DNA of 64,000 nucleotides, taken from the NCBI GenBank assembly GCA_021772055.1, contig JAETNR010000014.1:18357-82356 (forward strand). Direction: 5' to 3'. The stretch is from Blautia sp. (GTDB lineage: Bacteria > Bacillota > Clostridia > Lachnospirales > Lachnospiraceae). The notes beneath the pieces were generated by a model, which was not told the DNA's origin, made no database searches, and saw only the letters and a program-made list of their open reading frames with translations. Below are positions 16,328-24,660 of this stretch, one piece after another (the stretch's first letter is position 1; each line of letters begins with the position of its first letter). A program made the translations under genes and the position numbers.

Positions 16328-17731
16328 TTATTCCTCTTCCCCGTCTTCCTTTCCTCTCTCTTCCATGGGAATAAACTCAGTATGACATCCCACATATTTA
16401 TATGCAGGACGGATGATCTTTCCTGCATTTACCAGTTCCTCAAGTCGGTGTGCACTCCATCCCGGAATACGGGCAATGGCAAAAATAGGAGTAAACAACT
16501 CTTTCGGAATTCCAAGCATGGTATACACAAATCCGCTGTAGAAGTCCACATTGGCACACACATTCTTAAACATTCTCCTCTGTTCCATAATAAGTCTGCC
16601 TGCCAGACGTTCTACCAGTTCATAAAGAGCAAACTCCTCGCAGAGTCCCTTCTCTTCCGCCAGTTTCCGGGCAAACCGCTTCAGGATCACTTCACGGGGA
16701 TCCGACAGGGTATAAACAGCATGTCCCATACCGTAGATCAGCCCGGAATGGTCAAATGCCTGTTTATCCAGGATCTTGCGAAGATAAGCTTCTACCTCCT
16801 CCTCATTTGTCCAGTCATTGATATGGGCTTTGATATCTTCAAACATATCCTGTACCTTCAGGTTTGCACCGCCATGACGGGGTCCCTTCAGGGAGCCGAT
16901 GGAAGCAGCCATGGAGGAATAGGTATCTGTACCTGAAGAAGTCACCACATGAGTAGTAAAGGTGGAGTTATTACCGCCGCCATGCTCTGCATGAAGAATC
17001 AGTGCAATATCCAGCACCTTGGCTTCCAGTTCCGTATATTTTCCGTCAGGGCGAAGCATCAGCAGGATATTTTCTGCCAGGGAAAGCCCCTTCTCCGGAT
17101 TACGGATAAACAGAGTTTCATCCTTGCGGAAATGCCGATAGGAATGATAGGAATAAACAGCGATCAGCGGAAGCTTGGCGATCAGTTCCAGACACTGACG
17201 CAGCACATTCCCTGCAGAAATATCCTCCGGGTTGGAATCATATGTATAAAGAGTCAGAATACAGCGCTGCATGGAATTCATAATATTGTCATTGGATGCC
17301 TTCATCACAACATCACGAACAAATCGTCCGCTTAAGGTTTCCAGTTCAGTCATCACATCCATGAACTTCTTAAGCTCCGCTTCACTGGGAAGGTGGCTGA
17401 ATAAAAGCAGATAAACAATTTCTTCAAAGCCGAACTTTCTTCCGTTCAGTCCCTTCACAAGGTCATAAATATTATATCCCTGATAATAAAGACTGCCTTC
17501 TGCAGGAATCTTTCTTCCGTTGACGAGATTATAGGCGTTTACATCGGAAACCTCTGTAAGGCCTGTCAGAACCCCCTTTCCTGCGGAATCACGAAGTCCT
17601 CTCTTTACGTCATACTCCACATACAGGTTGGGGTCAATACGATGATTTTTCATCAGTTCTTCCTGGAGTTCCAGAATCGCATGTTTCAGCTCACCCATCT
17701 CCTCCAGATTCAGCATTTCGTTTTCGTTCAT
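16328..17731 (-). CDS. Citrate synthase
   Basis: 467 residues, longer than the ~370-430 of common citrate synthases because of an N-terminal helical extension of about 65 residues. The catalytic regions are present: LILHAEHGGGNNSTFT (active-site His), LKGPRHGGAN (substrate-binding), YGMGHAVYTLSDPRE (His/Asp region). It condenses acetyl-CoA with oxaloacetate to citrate in the cytoplasm, as the entry to glutamate synthesis in anaerobes with a partial TCA cycle. A strong AGGAGGAG site precedes the ATG. The MBL gene ends 20 bases upstream, so they share a transcript. Confidence 0.92.
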   Translation of the reverse strand: MNENEMLNLEEMGELKHAILELQEELMKNHRIDPNLYVEYDVKRGLRDSAGKGVLTGLTEVSDVNAYNLVNGRKIPAEGSLYYQGYNIYDLVKGLNGRKFGFEEIVYLLLFSHLPSEAELKKFMDVMTELETLSGRFVRDVVMKASNDNIMNSMQRCILTLYTYDSNPEDISAGNVLRQCLELIAKLPLIAVYSYHSYRHFRKDETLFIRNPEKGLSLAENILLMLRPDGKYTELEAKVLDIALILHAEHGGGNNSTFTTHVVTSSGTDTYSSMAASIGSLKGPRHGGANLKVQDMFEDIKAHINDWTNEEEVEAYLRKILDKQAFDHSGLIYGMGHAVYTLSDPREVILKRFARKLAEEKGLCEEFALYELVERLAGRLIMEQRRMFKNVCANVDFYSGFVYTMLGIPKELFTPIFAIARIPGWSAHRLEELVNAGKIIRPAYKYVGCHTEFIPMEERGKEDGEEE

Positions 17732-17751
17732 AATAACTCCTCCTCGTGTAA

Positions 17752-18576
17752 CTATATTTCCAAAATACTGCCTGCTGACAGATATGTGATCTGACTGCCC
17801 ATTTCTTCCCGGAGCATCTCGTAAGCCTCCACGCTGGTACAGTGGCAGGTGTAGTATTTGCAGGAACGTTCCTGAAGTTTCCCGGCCATGCTGCTGCAGA
17901 ACATTTTCTGCTTTTCCTTTTCCGGATATGCATTCATCAGATGCATTCCTCCGACAACATAATCTATTCCGGCAGGTGCAAAAGTCTCTGCTTTTCTCAG
18001 AATATTCACGATTCCGTTATGAGCGCAGCCTGCGAACAGTACCATGTGATCCCCTTCCTTTAAAAGCAGGTTCTGCTCATGCATAAACAGATCCGGAATG
18101 TGTCTTCTGTTCATGGACGCAAACAATCTGTCATTGGCAGGGGAATAACACTCTCTGCCTGTCACTCCTGCAAAGATCCGGATTCCTGCATCCAGCTTAT
18201 AATCTCCCGTATGAAGAATGACTCTCGGGTTTTCCTTCCACTGGGGCGGCAGGCCAATGTACCGGACAGTTCCATCCCCATCGTGGGCGTAAAATTCTCC
18301 CAGTGCTTTCTTCTGTATATGGATCTCTGCTGTGGAGTTGGCTTCCAGAAATGCAGCGATTCCGCCTCCGTGATCATAATGTCCATGGGAAAGTACCGCG
18401 ATATCCACGCTGCCAATATCCACGCCCAGCTTCCCGGCATTTTTCAAAAAGCCATCATCCTGGCCCATATCAAATAGTATCCTGTGATTTCTTGTCTCAA
18501 TGTAAAGGCTTAGTCCATGGCTGCATAAAAAATCCCCCGAAACAGCCGTGTTTTCCATTAACGTAACAATACGCAT
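17752..18576 (-). CDS. MBL-fold metallohydrolase
   Basis: 274 residues from the ATG at 18576, which has GAAAGGGGAG upstream; a longer form starting at 18639 is not supported. The metal-binding motif SHGHYDHGGG is intact, with later ligands in FAGCAHNGIVN and GGMHLMNA. The family resembles the 7,8-dihydropterin-6-methyl-4-(beta-D-ribofuranosyl)-aminobenzene phosphate synthase group, widespread in anaerobes with no assigned role in most of them. It heads the operon with citrate synthase. Confidence 0.82.
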   Translation of the reverse strand: MRIVTLMENTAVSGDFLCSHGLSLYIETRNHRILFDMGQDDGFLKNAGKLGVDIGSVDIAVLSHGHYDHGGGIAAFLEANSTAEIHIQKKALGEFYAHDGDGTVRYIGLPPQWKENPRVILHTGDYKLDAGIRIFAGVTGRECYSPANDRLFASMNRRHIPDLFMHEQNLLLKEGDHMVLFAGCAHNGIVNILRKAETFAPAGIDYVVGGMHLMNAYPEKEKQKMFCSSMAGKLQERSCKYYTCHCTSVEAYEMLREEMGSQITYLSAGSILEI

Positions 18577-18653
18577 ATGAACTTCTCCCCTTTCACAAAG
18601 AAAATTGCACCAGTTTTGCCCACGGGGAAGCTGCTGCAAAATCCCTTTTTACT

Positions 18654-18682
18654 ATCATAACCTGCATAAAAAAGTTTTACAA
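18654..18682 (-). promoter_or_regulatory. Promoter of the MBL-citrate synthase operon
   Basis: Minus strand: TTGTAA (18682-18677), 17 bp spacer, TATGAT (18659-18654). It is back-to-back with the alarmone synthetase promoter. Confidence 0.65.
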
Positions 18683-18689
18683 TAGAAAT

Positions 18690-18718
18690 TTGATAAATTT
18701 TCCCTTTTGCTTTATAAT
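18690..18718 (+). promoter_or_regulatory. SigA promoter of the alarmone synthetase gene
   Basis: TTGATA (18690-18695), 17 bp spacer, TATAAT (18713-18718). The expected start site is about 18725, the very first bases of the palindrome at 18724. Confidence 0.8.
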
Positions 18719-18723
18719 AGAGG

Positions 18724-18771
18724 TACTCTTCATGGGTGGGGAGGGGAGCCCCTCCCCACCCATGAAGAGTA
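18724..18771. repeat. Perfect 48 bp palindrome at the transcription start of the alarmone synthetase gene
   Basis: Arms of 23 bases (18724-18746 and 18749-18771) are fully complementary around a 2-base centre. The sequence is very GC-rich near the centre (GGGTGGGGAGGGG and its complement) and not followed by a T-run, so it is not an ordinary terminator. The mRNA would begin with this hairpin and end it 16 bases before the AGGAGG site. It could be a 5' stabiliser, a protein-binding site on DNA, or a residue of a mobile element. Confidence 0.9.
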
Positions 18772-18807
18772 TCATAAAAAACATTGCAGGAGGATAAACA
18801 ACAGAAT

Positions 18808-19485
18808 ATGGAGACAAAAGATACAACGCAATGGCTGGATACCTCCGACCCCAGGAAATTTATTGAAAATACCGCCAAATTTAATAATCTGATGATGATG
18901 TACCGATGTGCCATACGGGAAGTCCAGACTAAGCTTGAAGTCCTGAATGATGAATTCTCGGTTGAAAATAAACGTAACCCCATTTCCTTCATCAAAACAA
19001 GAGTCAAAAAACCGGAAAGCATTTACCGGAAGCTTCAAAAAACAGGGCACGCTTTCACACCAGAGAATATCAGCACACTGCTTAACGATGTTGCGGGAAT
19101 CCGCGTTGTCTGCGCCTTTGTGGATGATATTTACACGATCGCCGCACTTCTGGCCGGGCAGGACGATATTACGGTTCTGAAAATAAAGGATTACATCAAA
19201 AATCCGAAACCCAACGGCTACCGCAGCTATCACATGATCGTGGAAATCCCCGTATTTTTCTCCAGCGGAAAAACGCCTATGCGGGTGGAGATCCAGATCC
19301 GCACCAACGGAATGGATTTCTGGGCAACCCTGGAGCACCAGCTCCGTTATAAAAAGGGAATTGAGGAAATGGCCGGATATGATAAAGTCAGCAGGGAGCT
19401 TTTGGAATGTGCTGCAGCGGTCATCAGTATGGATAATGAAATGCAGCGGATCAAGGACGAAATCGGAGAATTTCATGATATTTAG
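18808..19485 (+). CDS. relQ: Small alarmone synthetase, RelQ/YjbM type (p)ppGpp synthetase
   Basis: 225 residues from the ATG at 18808. AGGAGG lies 14 bases upstream, rather far; an in-frame TTG at 18784 is the only alternative and overlaps that site. The synthetase-domain motifs are clear: TRVKKPESIYRKLQK, DVAGIRVVCAFVDDIY, KPNGYRSYHMIVEIP, VEIQIRTNGMDFWATLEH. There is no hydrolase, TGS or ACT domain, which marks a stand-alone SAS that transfers pyrophosphate from ATP to GDP/GTP under envelope or nutrient stress. Control may act at the unusual hairpin leader. Confidence 0.9.
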   Translation: METKDTTQWLDTSDPRKFIENTAKFNNLMMMYRCAIREVQTKLEVLNDEFSVENKRNPISFIKTRVKKPESIYRKLQKTGHAFTPENISTLLNDVAGIRVVCAFVDDIYTIAALLAGQDDITVLKIKDYIKNPKPNGYRSYHMIVEIPVFFSSGKTPMRVEIQIRTNGMDFWATLEHQLRYKKGIEEMAGYDKVSRELLECAAAVISMDNEMQRIKDEIGEFHDI

Positions 19486-19739
19486 CCATATACTCCTCCG
19501 TTATCCTATTTCTTTATTCATTTTTACAGAATATTTTGTTAAAAATTTGTGCATTTTAGAATATTTAAAATTTTCCAAAAGTATGATACACTAAATACAG
19601 GTTTTATTTTAAACACTAACGAATTCTTACCAAAGATACGATATTTAATATCCGTGCCTTACTATTTCTGTTCATCTTAAGGCGCAAACATTTCTGGAGT
19701 TTTCAAGCTCCTAACTCAAATGAAAAAAATAAAATCTAC

Positions 19740-19781
19740 AAAAACTCCCTTTCCGGTATTGTTCCGAGAAAGGGAGTTTTT
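19740..19781. terminator. Bidirectional terminator between alarmone synthetase and methyltransferase fusion
   Basis: Arms AAAAACTCCCTTTC (19740-19753) and GAAAGGGAGTTTTT (19768-19781), complementary throughout, with A/T runs at both ends. The 19486-19739 stretch before it is AT-rich and shows no gene. Confidence 0.9.
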
Positions 19782-19791
19782 GTGTTTCGTC

Positions 19792-22620
19792 TTATCTTCC
19801 TAATTTTTCACAGAAGGTTCCTTTTACGTCGCACCAGTTTTTGTCTGCATAGTCCAGAAGATATTCTGCCTGTTCCATGGACATTTCCGGGAACAGAAGG
19901 AATAAGCTGTGAGAACCATATTTCTTTACAATACGGTCTACATTTTTGATCCAGTCTTCAAACTCACCGGAATAAACCTTTACCCAGATGGATTTGCCTG
20001 CTGCGATTGCTTTGTCGTAGATCACATCCCAATCCGGAAGGGTTCCGTCCGGACCTGCATCGCCGCTTGTCCACTGAAGTGCATCAATTCCCTCAATTTC
20101 CATCAAAGCATCCATATGCTTAATGGCAGCCGGTCCGTCCAGATGATAAAGGACATGGTCTGCTTTTTCAGACTGTGCACGCAGGGACGGCTGAATGTAC
20201 TGCCGGAAATCCTCCGGTGACATCATGGCAGAGAAGTCACACTGAAGCTTCACGGTTTTTCCGGGTCCCCAGATCTGGAATACGGTGTAGGCATTTCCGC
20301 CATCCTCGTCCTTGATGATATCATAAAAACGATCATAGTATTCATAGTACAGGTCTGTTACTTCCTGTATACGTTCCCCTACCATCTCGCCTTCATCCAG
20401 AAGGTCAAACAAAACATCCTGGGCTCCCCGAAGAGAAGCAAGCACGTCAATGTTCTCCATCAGGTCAGGCATATCTACATAGAAGTCATTTCCTGCCAGC
20501 TCGCGGCAGTCTTTTGCAAGCTGAATATGTTTTTTGAACCATTTATTCTCAGGGTCAAAAGTAAGCTTCGGTACGCCTTCCCATGTATCCAGACATTTAT
20601 TGAACCAAACAGTATCTTCCTTAAATCCAATTTCTGAGCCAAGGTATGCTGCAAGGGATCCCGGTCCAAAGTCAATGTTCAGGTTCGGGAAGCTTTCCCC
20701 CAGGAAATAGTGGGTATCGCAGAAGTAACGGTAACGTTCTACGATTCTCTCTGCATTCTGGTATTTGTCCTCCATGTCTGTCCATCTCAGTTCTTCAGGC
20801 AGATTGTAATATTTTCCCTGGCAGATCTGGTCAAGGTATCCGCCTTCTACAGGAGCTCCGTCAGAGTACTGTTCTACCTCCGGCTTTCTGGCAATTACGC
20901 ACATCAGAGGACGTCCTGTATTCTCATGATTCCAGTAGTTTTTGAATTTTTCCTTTGTCCCTTCCCAGTCTGCTTTATAGCCTTCTCCAGGGCCTGGCAG
21001 ATGAACGGATTTTACAGGGCCGTTTACTTTAAAGGTTTTCTTTTCCCCTTTTGCTTCCGATGCGGTTTCCGTTTTTGTTTCTTCCGAAACTGCTTCCTGG
21101 CATTTCGGCTTTTCCGGTTCATCAAACTCTCCTGCTGCAGCTCTGGCGCAAAAGCCGGACTGGGCATACTTTCTTGCCTGTTCTGCTGCAGATGCGGCAT
21201 CCTCTGTATAGGAGTCTGCACCGATCTCGTCTGCAAATTCCTGGGAAATCGGAGCACCGCCCACCATGATTTTAATTCTTCTGCGGAACGGCTGTTTCAG
21301 AAGCGCTGCCACGGTATTCCTCAGAGACGGCATGGTGGTTGTCAAAAGAGCGGAAAGTCCCACGATCGTCGCTTCTTTATGCTCTTCAACGGTCTTGATA
21401 AAGGTTTCTATCGGAACGTCAACTCCAAGGTCAATAACGTTGAATCCTGCGCTTTCAAACATCATGCCTACCAGGTTTTTCCCGATGTCATGAAGGTCTC
21501 CTGCTACAGTTCCAAGAATGATGGTTCCTGCGCTGCCTGCCTCTCCTGTTGCAAGACATGGTTTCAGCACCTCCACACCTGCCTTCATGGCACGTGCTGC
21601 TGCCAGCATCTGGGGTACAAAAATAATCTCTTTTTTGAAGTTCTCCCCAACAACAGCCATAGCAGCAATCATACCGTCGTTGAGGATTGCTGTCGGGTCG
21701 CATCCTGCATCAATGGCTTCCTGCACACATTTGCCGATTTCTTTGTTCTTTCCGTTCTGGGTAGCCTTGAATACGGCCTGCATCTTTTCGTCCACAGGAC
21801 TTAATGGAGCAGTTTCTTCCCCTTGCGATTCGTCGGCTTTTTCTGTAAATGCATCAATATATTTCAGGCAGAATTCATCTCTTTCCAGAAGAGCATTGGT
21901 CGCGTAGATCATACCGATCATGTTTTTGTTGGTAGGATCTACAATAGCACTGTCCATACCTGCGTTCATGGCCAGTACCATAAATGCCTGGTTCACATTT
22001 TTTCTTGCCGGAAGGCCGAAGGAAATGTTGGAAAGTCCGCTGGTAATGTGGATATCCGGATATTCTGCCTTGATCCTGCGGCAGCAGTCTGCAAATACGG
22101 TCAGTGCGCTCTGGTCTGTGGACAGGGTCACTACCAGGGGATCGATATGTAATCTGCTTGGTGCAATATTGTATTCTTTCGCCTTTTCCATAATTCCGTG
22201 GAATACTTTCATACGGCGTTCAACAGAATCCGGAATTCCGTCATTGTCGCAGAGAAGTGCCACACATTCCCAGTCCGTGTCTGCGATCACAGGGAAAATG
22301 GTATCAATTTTGTCTCCCTCCAGGGAAACGGAGTTGATAAGTCCCGGGCGTTTGCAGAACGGAATCGCTGCAACACAGGATCTCGCACTTGGGCTGTCTA
22401 CACAAATCGGGGTATCCGTTACTTCCTGTACAAGATCGATCATCCATTTCAGGGTTTCGACTTCTGTATCCTCTTCTACAGATGCACATACATCCAAAAA
22501 TGTAGCACCTGCTTCTGCCTGTTTTCTTGCTCTTTCTTTGATAAGCTCCGCATCCTTCCGGGCAATTGCCTGCGCTACTGACGGAATGGAACCATTCAGC
22601 TTCTCACCGATGATTATCAT
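19792..22620 (-). CDS. Three-domain corrinoid methyltransferase: pterin-binding MeTr + B12-binding + UroD-like domain
   Basis: 942 residues. About 1-265 is a dihydropteroate-synthase-like methyltransferase (IIIGEKLNGSIPS start, SNISFGLP, DPTNKN) that in relatives moves a methyl between cob(I)alamin and tetrahydrofolate. About 278-490 is a corrinoid protein: helical cap, then the base-off/His-on motif D375-x-H377-xx-G380, S423-x-L425 and G454-G455. A charged linker (about 495-545) leads to a UroD-like domain to 942, the class that demethylates a substrate in MtaB/MtvB-type systems. It therefore packs a whole substrate-to-corrinoid-to-folate chain into one protein. The UroD part has HLDG where zinc-type methyltransferases have HxC. 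No corrinoid activase is nearby. An AraC gene lies directly upstream. Confidence 0.88.
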   Translation of the reverse strand: MIIIGEKLNGSIPSVAQAIARKDAELIKERARKQAEAGATFLDVCASVEEDTEVETLKWMIDLVQEVTDTPICVDSPSARSCVAAIPFCKRPGLINSVSLEGDKIDTIFPVIADTDWECVALLCDNDGIPDSVERRMKVFHGIMEKAKEYNIAPSRLHIDPLVVTLSTDQSALTVFADCCRRIKAEYPDIHITSGLSNISFGLPARKNVNQAFMVLAMNAGMDSAIVDPTNKNMIGMIYATNALLERDEFCLKYIDAFTEKADESQGEETAPLSPVDEKMQAVFKATQNGKNKEIGKCVQEAIDAGCDPTAILNDGMIAAMAVVGENFKKEIIFVPQMLAAARAMKAGVEVLKPCLATGEAGSAGTIILGTVAGDLHDIGKNLVGMMFESAGFNVIDLGVDVPIETFIKTVEEHKEATIVGLSALLTTTMPSLRNTVAALLKQPFRRRIKIMVGGAPISQEFADEIGADSYTEDAASAAEQARKYAQSGFCARAAAGEFDEPEKPKCQEAVSEETKTETASEAKGEKKTFKVNGPVKSVHLPGPGEGYKADWEGTKEKFKNYWNHENTGRPLMCVIARKPEVEQYSDGAPVEGGYLDQICQGKYYNLPEELRWTDMEDKYQNAERIVERYRYFCDTHYFLGESFPNLNIDFGPGSLAAYLGSEIGFKEDTVWFNKCLDTWEGVPKLTFDPENKWFKKHIQLAKDCRELAGNDFYVDMPDLMENIDVLASLRGAQDVLFDLLDEGEMVGERIQEVTDLYYEYYDRFYDIIKDEDGGNAYTVFQIWGPGKTVKLQCDFSAMMSPEDFRQYIQPSLRAQSEKADHVLYHLDGPAAIKHMDALMEIEGIDALQWTSGDAGPDGTLPDWDVIYDKAIAAGKSIWVKVYSGEFEDWIKNVDRIVKKYGSHSLFLLFPEMSMEQAEYLLDYADKNWCDVKGTFCEKLGR

Positions 22621-22783
22621 GGCATTTTCCTCCTTGACTTAAGCTAATCTTCTTTTTTCCTGCCGGAAACTCTCCGCTGTTCCTGCAGGAATCAGCTTCT
22701 GTTAGTATTTTAGCGGAAAACAGACGGAATCTGCATCTGTTATCTTGGGCAGTTTATGTATTATTTTACGAATTCCCTTATTC

Positions 22784-23767
22784 TTATAAATGCACCTGGG
22801 TTTCGTCATTATTCTTTAAGCGGAATACCCGGGGGGTCATGTGGTAGCGCTCTTTGAAAACACGATGAAAATAGCTGTTGTTCTCATATCCTACTGCGGC
22901 AATGATATCATTAATGGGCAGATTTGTATCGCACATCAGCTCTACGGCCTTGCTCAGGCGTTTCCGCTGTAAAAGCTCCTTAAAATTAAAGCCTGTGGAC
23001 TTTTTGATCATCTTGCTCAGCATGTGCATAGGAAGATGCAGCTTGTCGCAAAGTTCTGTAAGAGTGGCTGTTCTGTACTGCTGCTCTATGTAGTCCAGGG
23101 TCGTCATGGTGATCATATTTTCATACTGGTTCGGAAGACGCATTTCCACATACTGTACAGAGTCCAGAAGATAAAGGAAGATCAGTCCCATTGTAGTCTG
23201 GTTAATCCGGCTCTGATCCCCTTTCCCTGTGACAAGGGAATAGATGATGTTCTCCAGAAGATTCTGAATCTGAAGAACCTCTGCCACCTTAAAATAGAGA
23301 TATTCTCCCCGCTCTTCATCCTGGCGCAGCACATTTACCAGAAAATCCGCAAGCACATTATTGCTTCCTGCCATGGAATACGCCACATCGAAAAATTCCG
23401 GCAGAACCATGAAATTAATGGCAATATCGTTTTCTCCTGCCGGAAGGATCTCATGGGTGGTAAACTGGTTCAGGAACAAAAGTTCCCCTTTTCCCACGGC
23501 CACCTGCTTCCCGTCTATGATATTCGTCAGCCGCCCCTCACAAACATAGAGGACTTCAATAAAATTATGCCTGTGAGGAGGAAAATGCACAAACCTAGTA
23601 TGGGTCCGCACTGCGATCAGCTTGCCTTCCTCCAGCATTTTCCTGCTGTCCACAGTAAAGTCCTTTCCGGAGGTGTATAGGTCTTTATCCACCTCCGCAA
23701 CCCCATCCAGAATCTTCTGCTCCTCTTCTGAAATTTTCCTCAGCCGCTCCAGTAAATCCTGCTGCAT
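22784..23767 (-). CDS. AraC-family regulator with cupin sensor domain
   Basis: 327 residues. An N-terminal helical segment is followed by a cupin (HFPPHRHNFIEVLYVCEG, about residues 60-150) and a C-terminal AraC pair of helix-turn-helices (LTELCDKLHLPMHMLSKMIKK and INDIIAAVGYENNSYFHRVFK). Such proteins usually activate the neighbouring operon when the cupin binds a small molecule. It is transcribed in the same direction as the methyltransferase fusion 163 bases further on, the obvious target. Confidence 0.85.
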   Translation of the reverse strand: MQQDLLERLRKISEEEQKILDGVAEVDKDLYTSGKDFTVDSRKMLEEGKLIAVRTHTRFVHFPPHRHNFIEVLYVCEGRLTNIIDGKQVAVGKGELLFLNQFTTHEILPAGENDIAINFMVLPEFFDVAYSMAGSNNVLADFLVNVLRQDEERGEYLYFKVAEVLQIQNLLENIIYSLVTGKGDQSRINQTTMGLIFLYLLDSVQYVEMRLPNQYENMITMTTLDYIEQQYRTATLTELCDKLHLPMHMLSKMIKKSTGFNFKELLQRKRLSKAVELMCDTNLPINDIIAAVGYENNSYFHRVFKERYHMTPRVFRLKNNDETQVHL

Positions 23768-23856
23768 ATGCTCATCACTGCCTTACTCTCTTACTTTTTT
23801 ATCCTATTCTCATTATACCTTTTCTCCCTGAAAGATGTCTACGAAAAATTATTGGT

Positions 23857-24286
23857 TTAAACATAATGATACTTTTTCCTGTTCCCCCACAAAAACAAAC
23901 CGGTAAAGAGCAAGGCAAGGAGCTCTGCTGCTACGATTGCCAGCCAGATTCCATCGATTCCCAGGAAAATGGGCAGGATCAGCACCACTGCAACCTGAAA
24001 GAGGAACGTTCTTAAAAAGGAAATTGCAGCGGACACGGCTCCGTTTCCAAGAGCTGTAAAGAAAGAGGATGCCCACACATTAACTCCCATGATCACAAAG
24101 GCAAGGGCATACAGCCGAAAGCCCCGGCAGGTCATGGGCCGCAAAGGGTGTTTTCCCTACATAGTTGGAAACAAAAAATCCATCCACAATGCTGTACAGG
24201 GACGTACAGATCATCATCAATACGGGGGAAATCACAAATCGCAGCAATCGTTTGCAAGTAAAATGATCAGACAACTGTATTCTCAT
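23857..24286 (-). pseudogene. MATE transporter remnant (MepA-like), internally deleted and frameshifted
   Basis: The start (24286) encodes about 50 residues of a MATE N-terminus (LLRFVISPVLMMICTSLYSIVDGFFVSNYVGKTPFAA). It then jumps, out of frame, to the last ~90 residues of a MATE pump (FRLYALAFVIMGVNVWASSFF ... LFLWGNRKKYHYV). About 300 central residues are missing. The gene cannot make a pump, yet its ribosome site, leader and promoter upstream look intact. Confidence 0.82.
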
Positions 24287-24317
24287 ATACTTGCAGCTCC
24301 TTTCTTCTCAAATGTGC

Positions 24318-24412
24318 AAAAAAATACGCCCTGGTTAAATATCTAACCGGGCGCACCCGACATCTTCTCCGACTTACTGGCTGCGGCCAAAAGTCCTCCG
24401 ATGACGTCATCT
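24318..24412 (-). promoter_or_regulatory. Riboswitch-like leader with terminator; candidate mepA/guanidine-IV class
   Basis: On the minus strand the leader forms a stem GACGTC/GATGTC enclosing a second hairpin (GACTT..GGC CGCA GCC..AAGTC), followed by a hairpin GCGCCCGGTTA/TAACCAGGGCG and seven Ts, a terminator just before the MATE ribosome site. The 5' end carries a 12 bp palindrome GATGACGTCATC. Guanidine-IV (mepA-motif) riboswitches are known to sit before MATE genes in Clostridia and to work by transcription termination. Class assignment is from context and memory, not from a covariance match. Confidence 0.5.
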
Positions 24413-24437
24413 ATACAGTTCTTTTTCAATATTATCC

Positions 24438-24466
24438 ATTGTAAGCTGTAGGACATCAATTGTCAA
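24438..24466 (-). promoter_or_regulatory. SigA promoter of the riboswitch leader
   Basis: Minus strand: TTGACA (24466-24461), 17 bp spacer, TACAAT (24443-24438). It starts transcription about 20 bases before the structured leader. Confidence 0.8.
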
Positions 24467-24530
24467 CATCTTTTTCACCATGGCATATATCCCGCTTTCT
24501 CTGGTTTTATAATAAGATATACTTTTAGGC

Positions 24531-24557
24531 AAAAAAATGGCGGGTGTCTTACCCGCC
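24531..24557 (-). terminator. Terminator after the rhamnose-type binding-protein gene
   Basis: Stem GGCGGGT/ACCCGCC, then ATTTTTTT on the minus strand. A second GC hairpin (GGACGGGGC/GCCCCGTCC, 24597-24618) lies between it and the gene, without a T-run. Confidence 0.82.
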
Positions 24558-24660
24558 GTTTGATGGACCCGGGTCTTTCGACCGGCCCAAATTTTTGGAC
24601 GGGGCATACGCCCCGTCCACATGAAGGATTATCATATTCAGTAATGCAAAATCTCAAATC

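Noticed and set aside
18558..19022. Minus-strand frame across the palindrome before relQ
   Set aside because: It spans two promoters and the palindrome and is antisense to relQ; palindromes often open such frames.
20710..21804. 364-residue plus-strand frame opposite the methyltransferase fusion
   Set aside because: The minus strand carries three well-known domains; this frame is a by-product of its codon usage.
24597..24618. GC hairpin as terminator of the binding-protein gene
   Set aside because: On the minus strand it is followed by AAAAATTT rather than Ts; the hairpin at 24531-24557 fits a terminator better.
24407..24622. 71-residue minus-strand frame upstream of the MATE remnant
   Set aside because: The riboswitch promoter (TTGACA-17-TACAAT) and a terminator lie inside it; no homology and no ribosome site.
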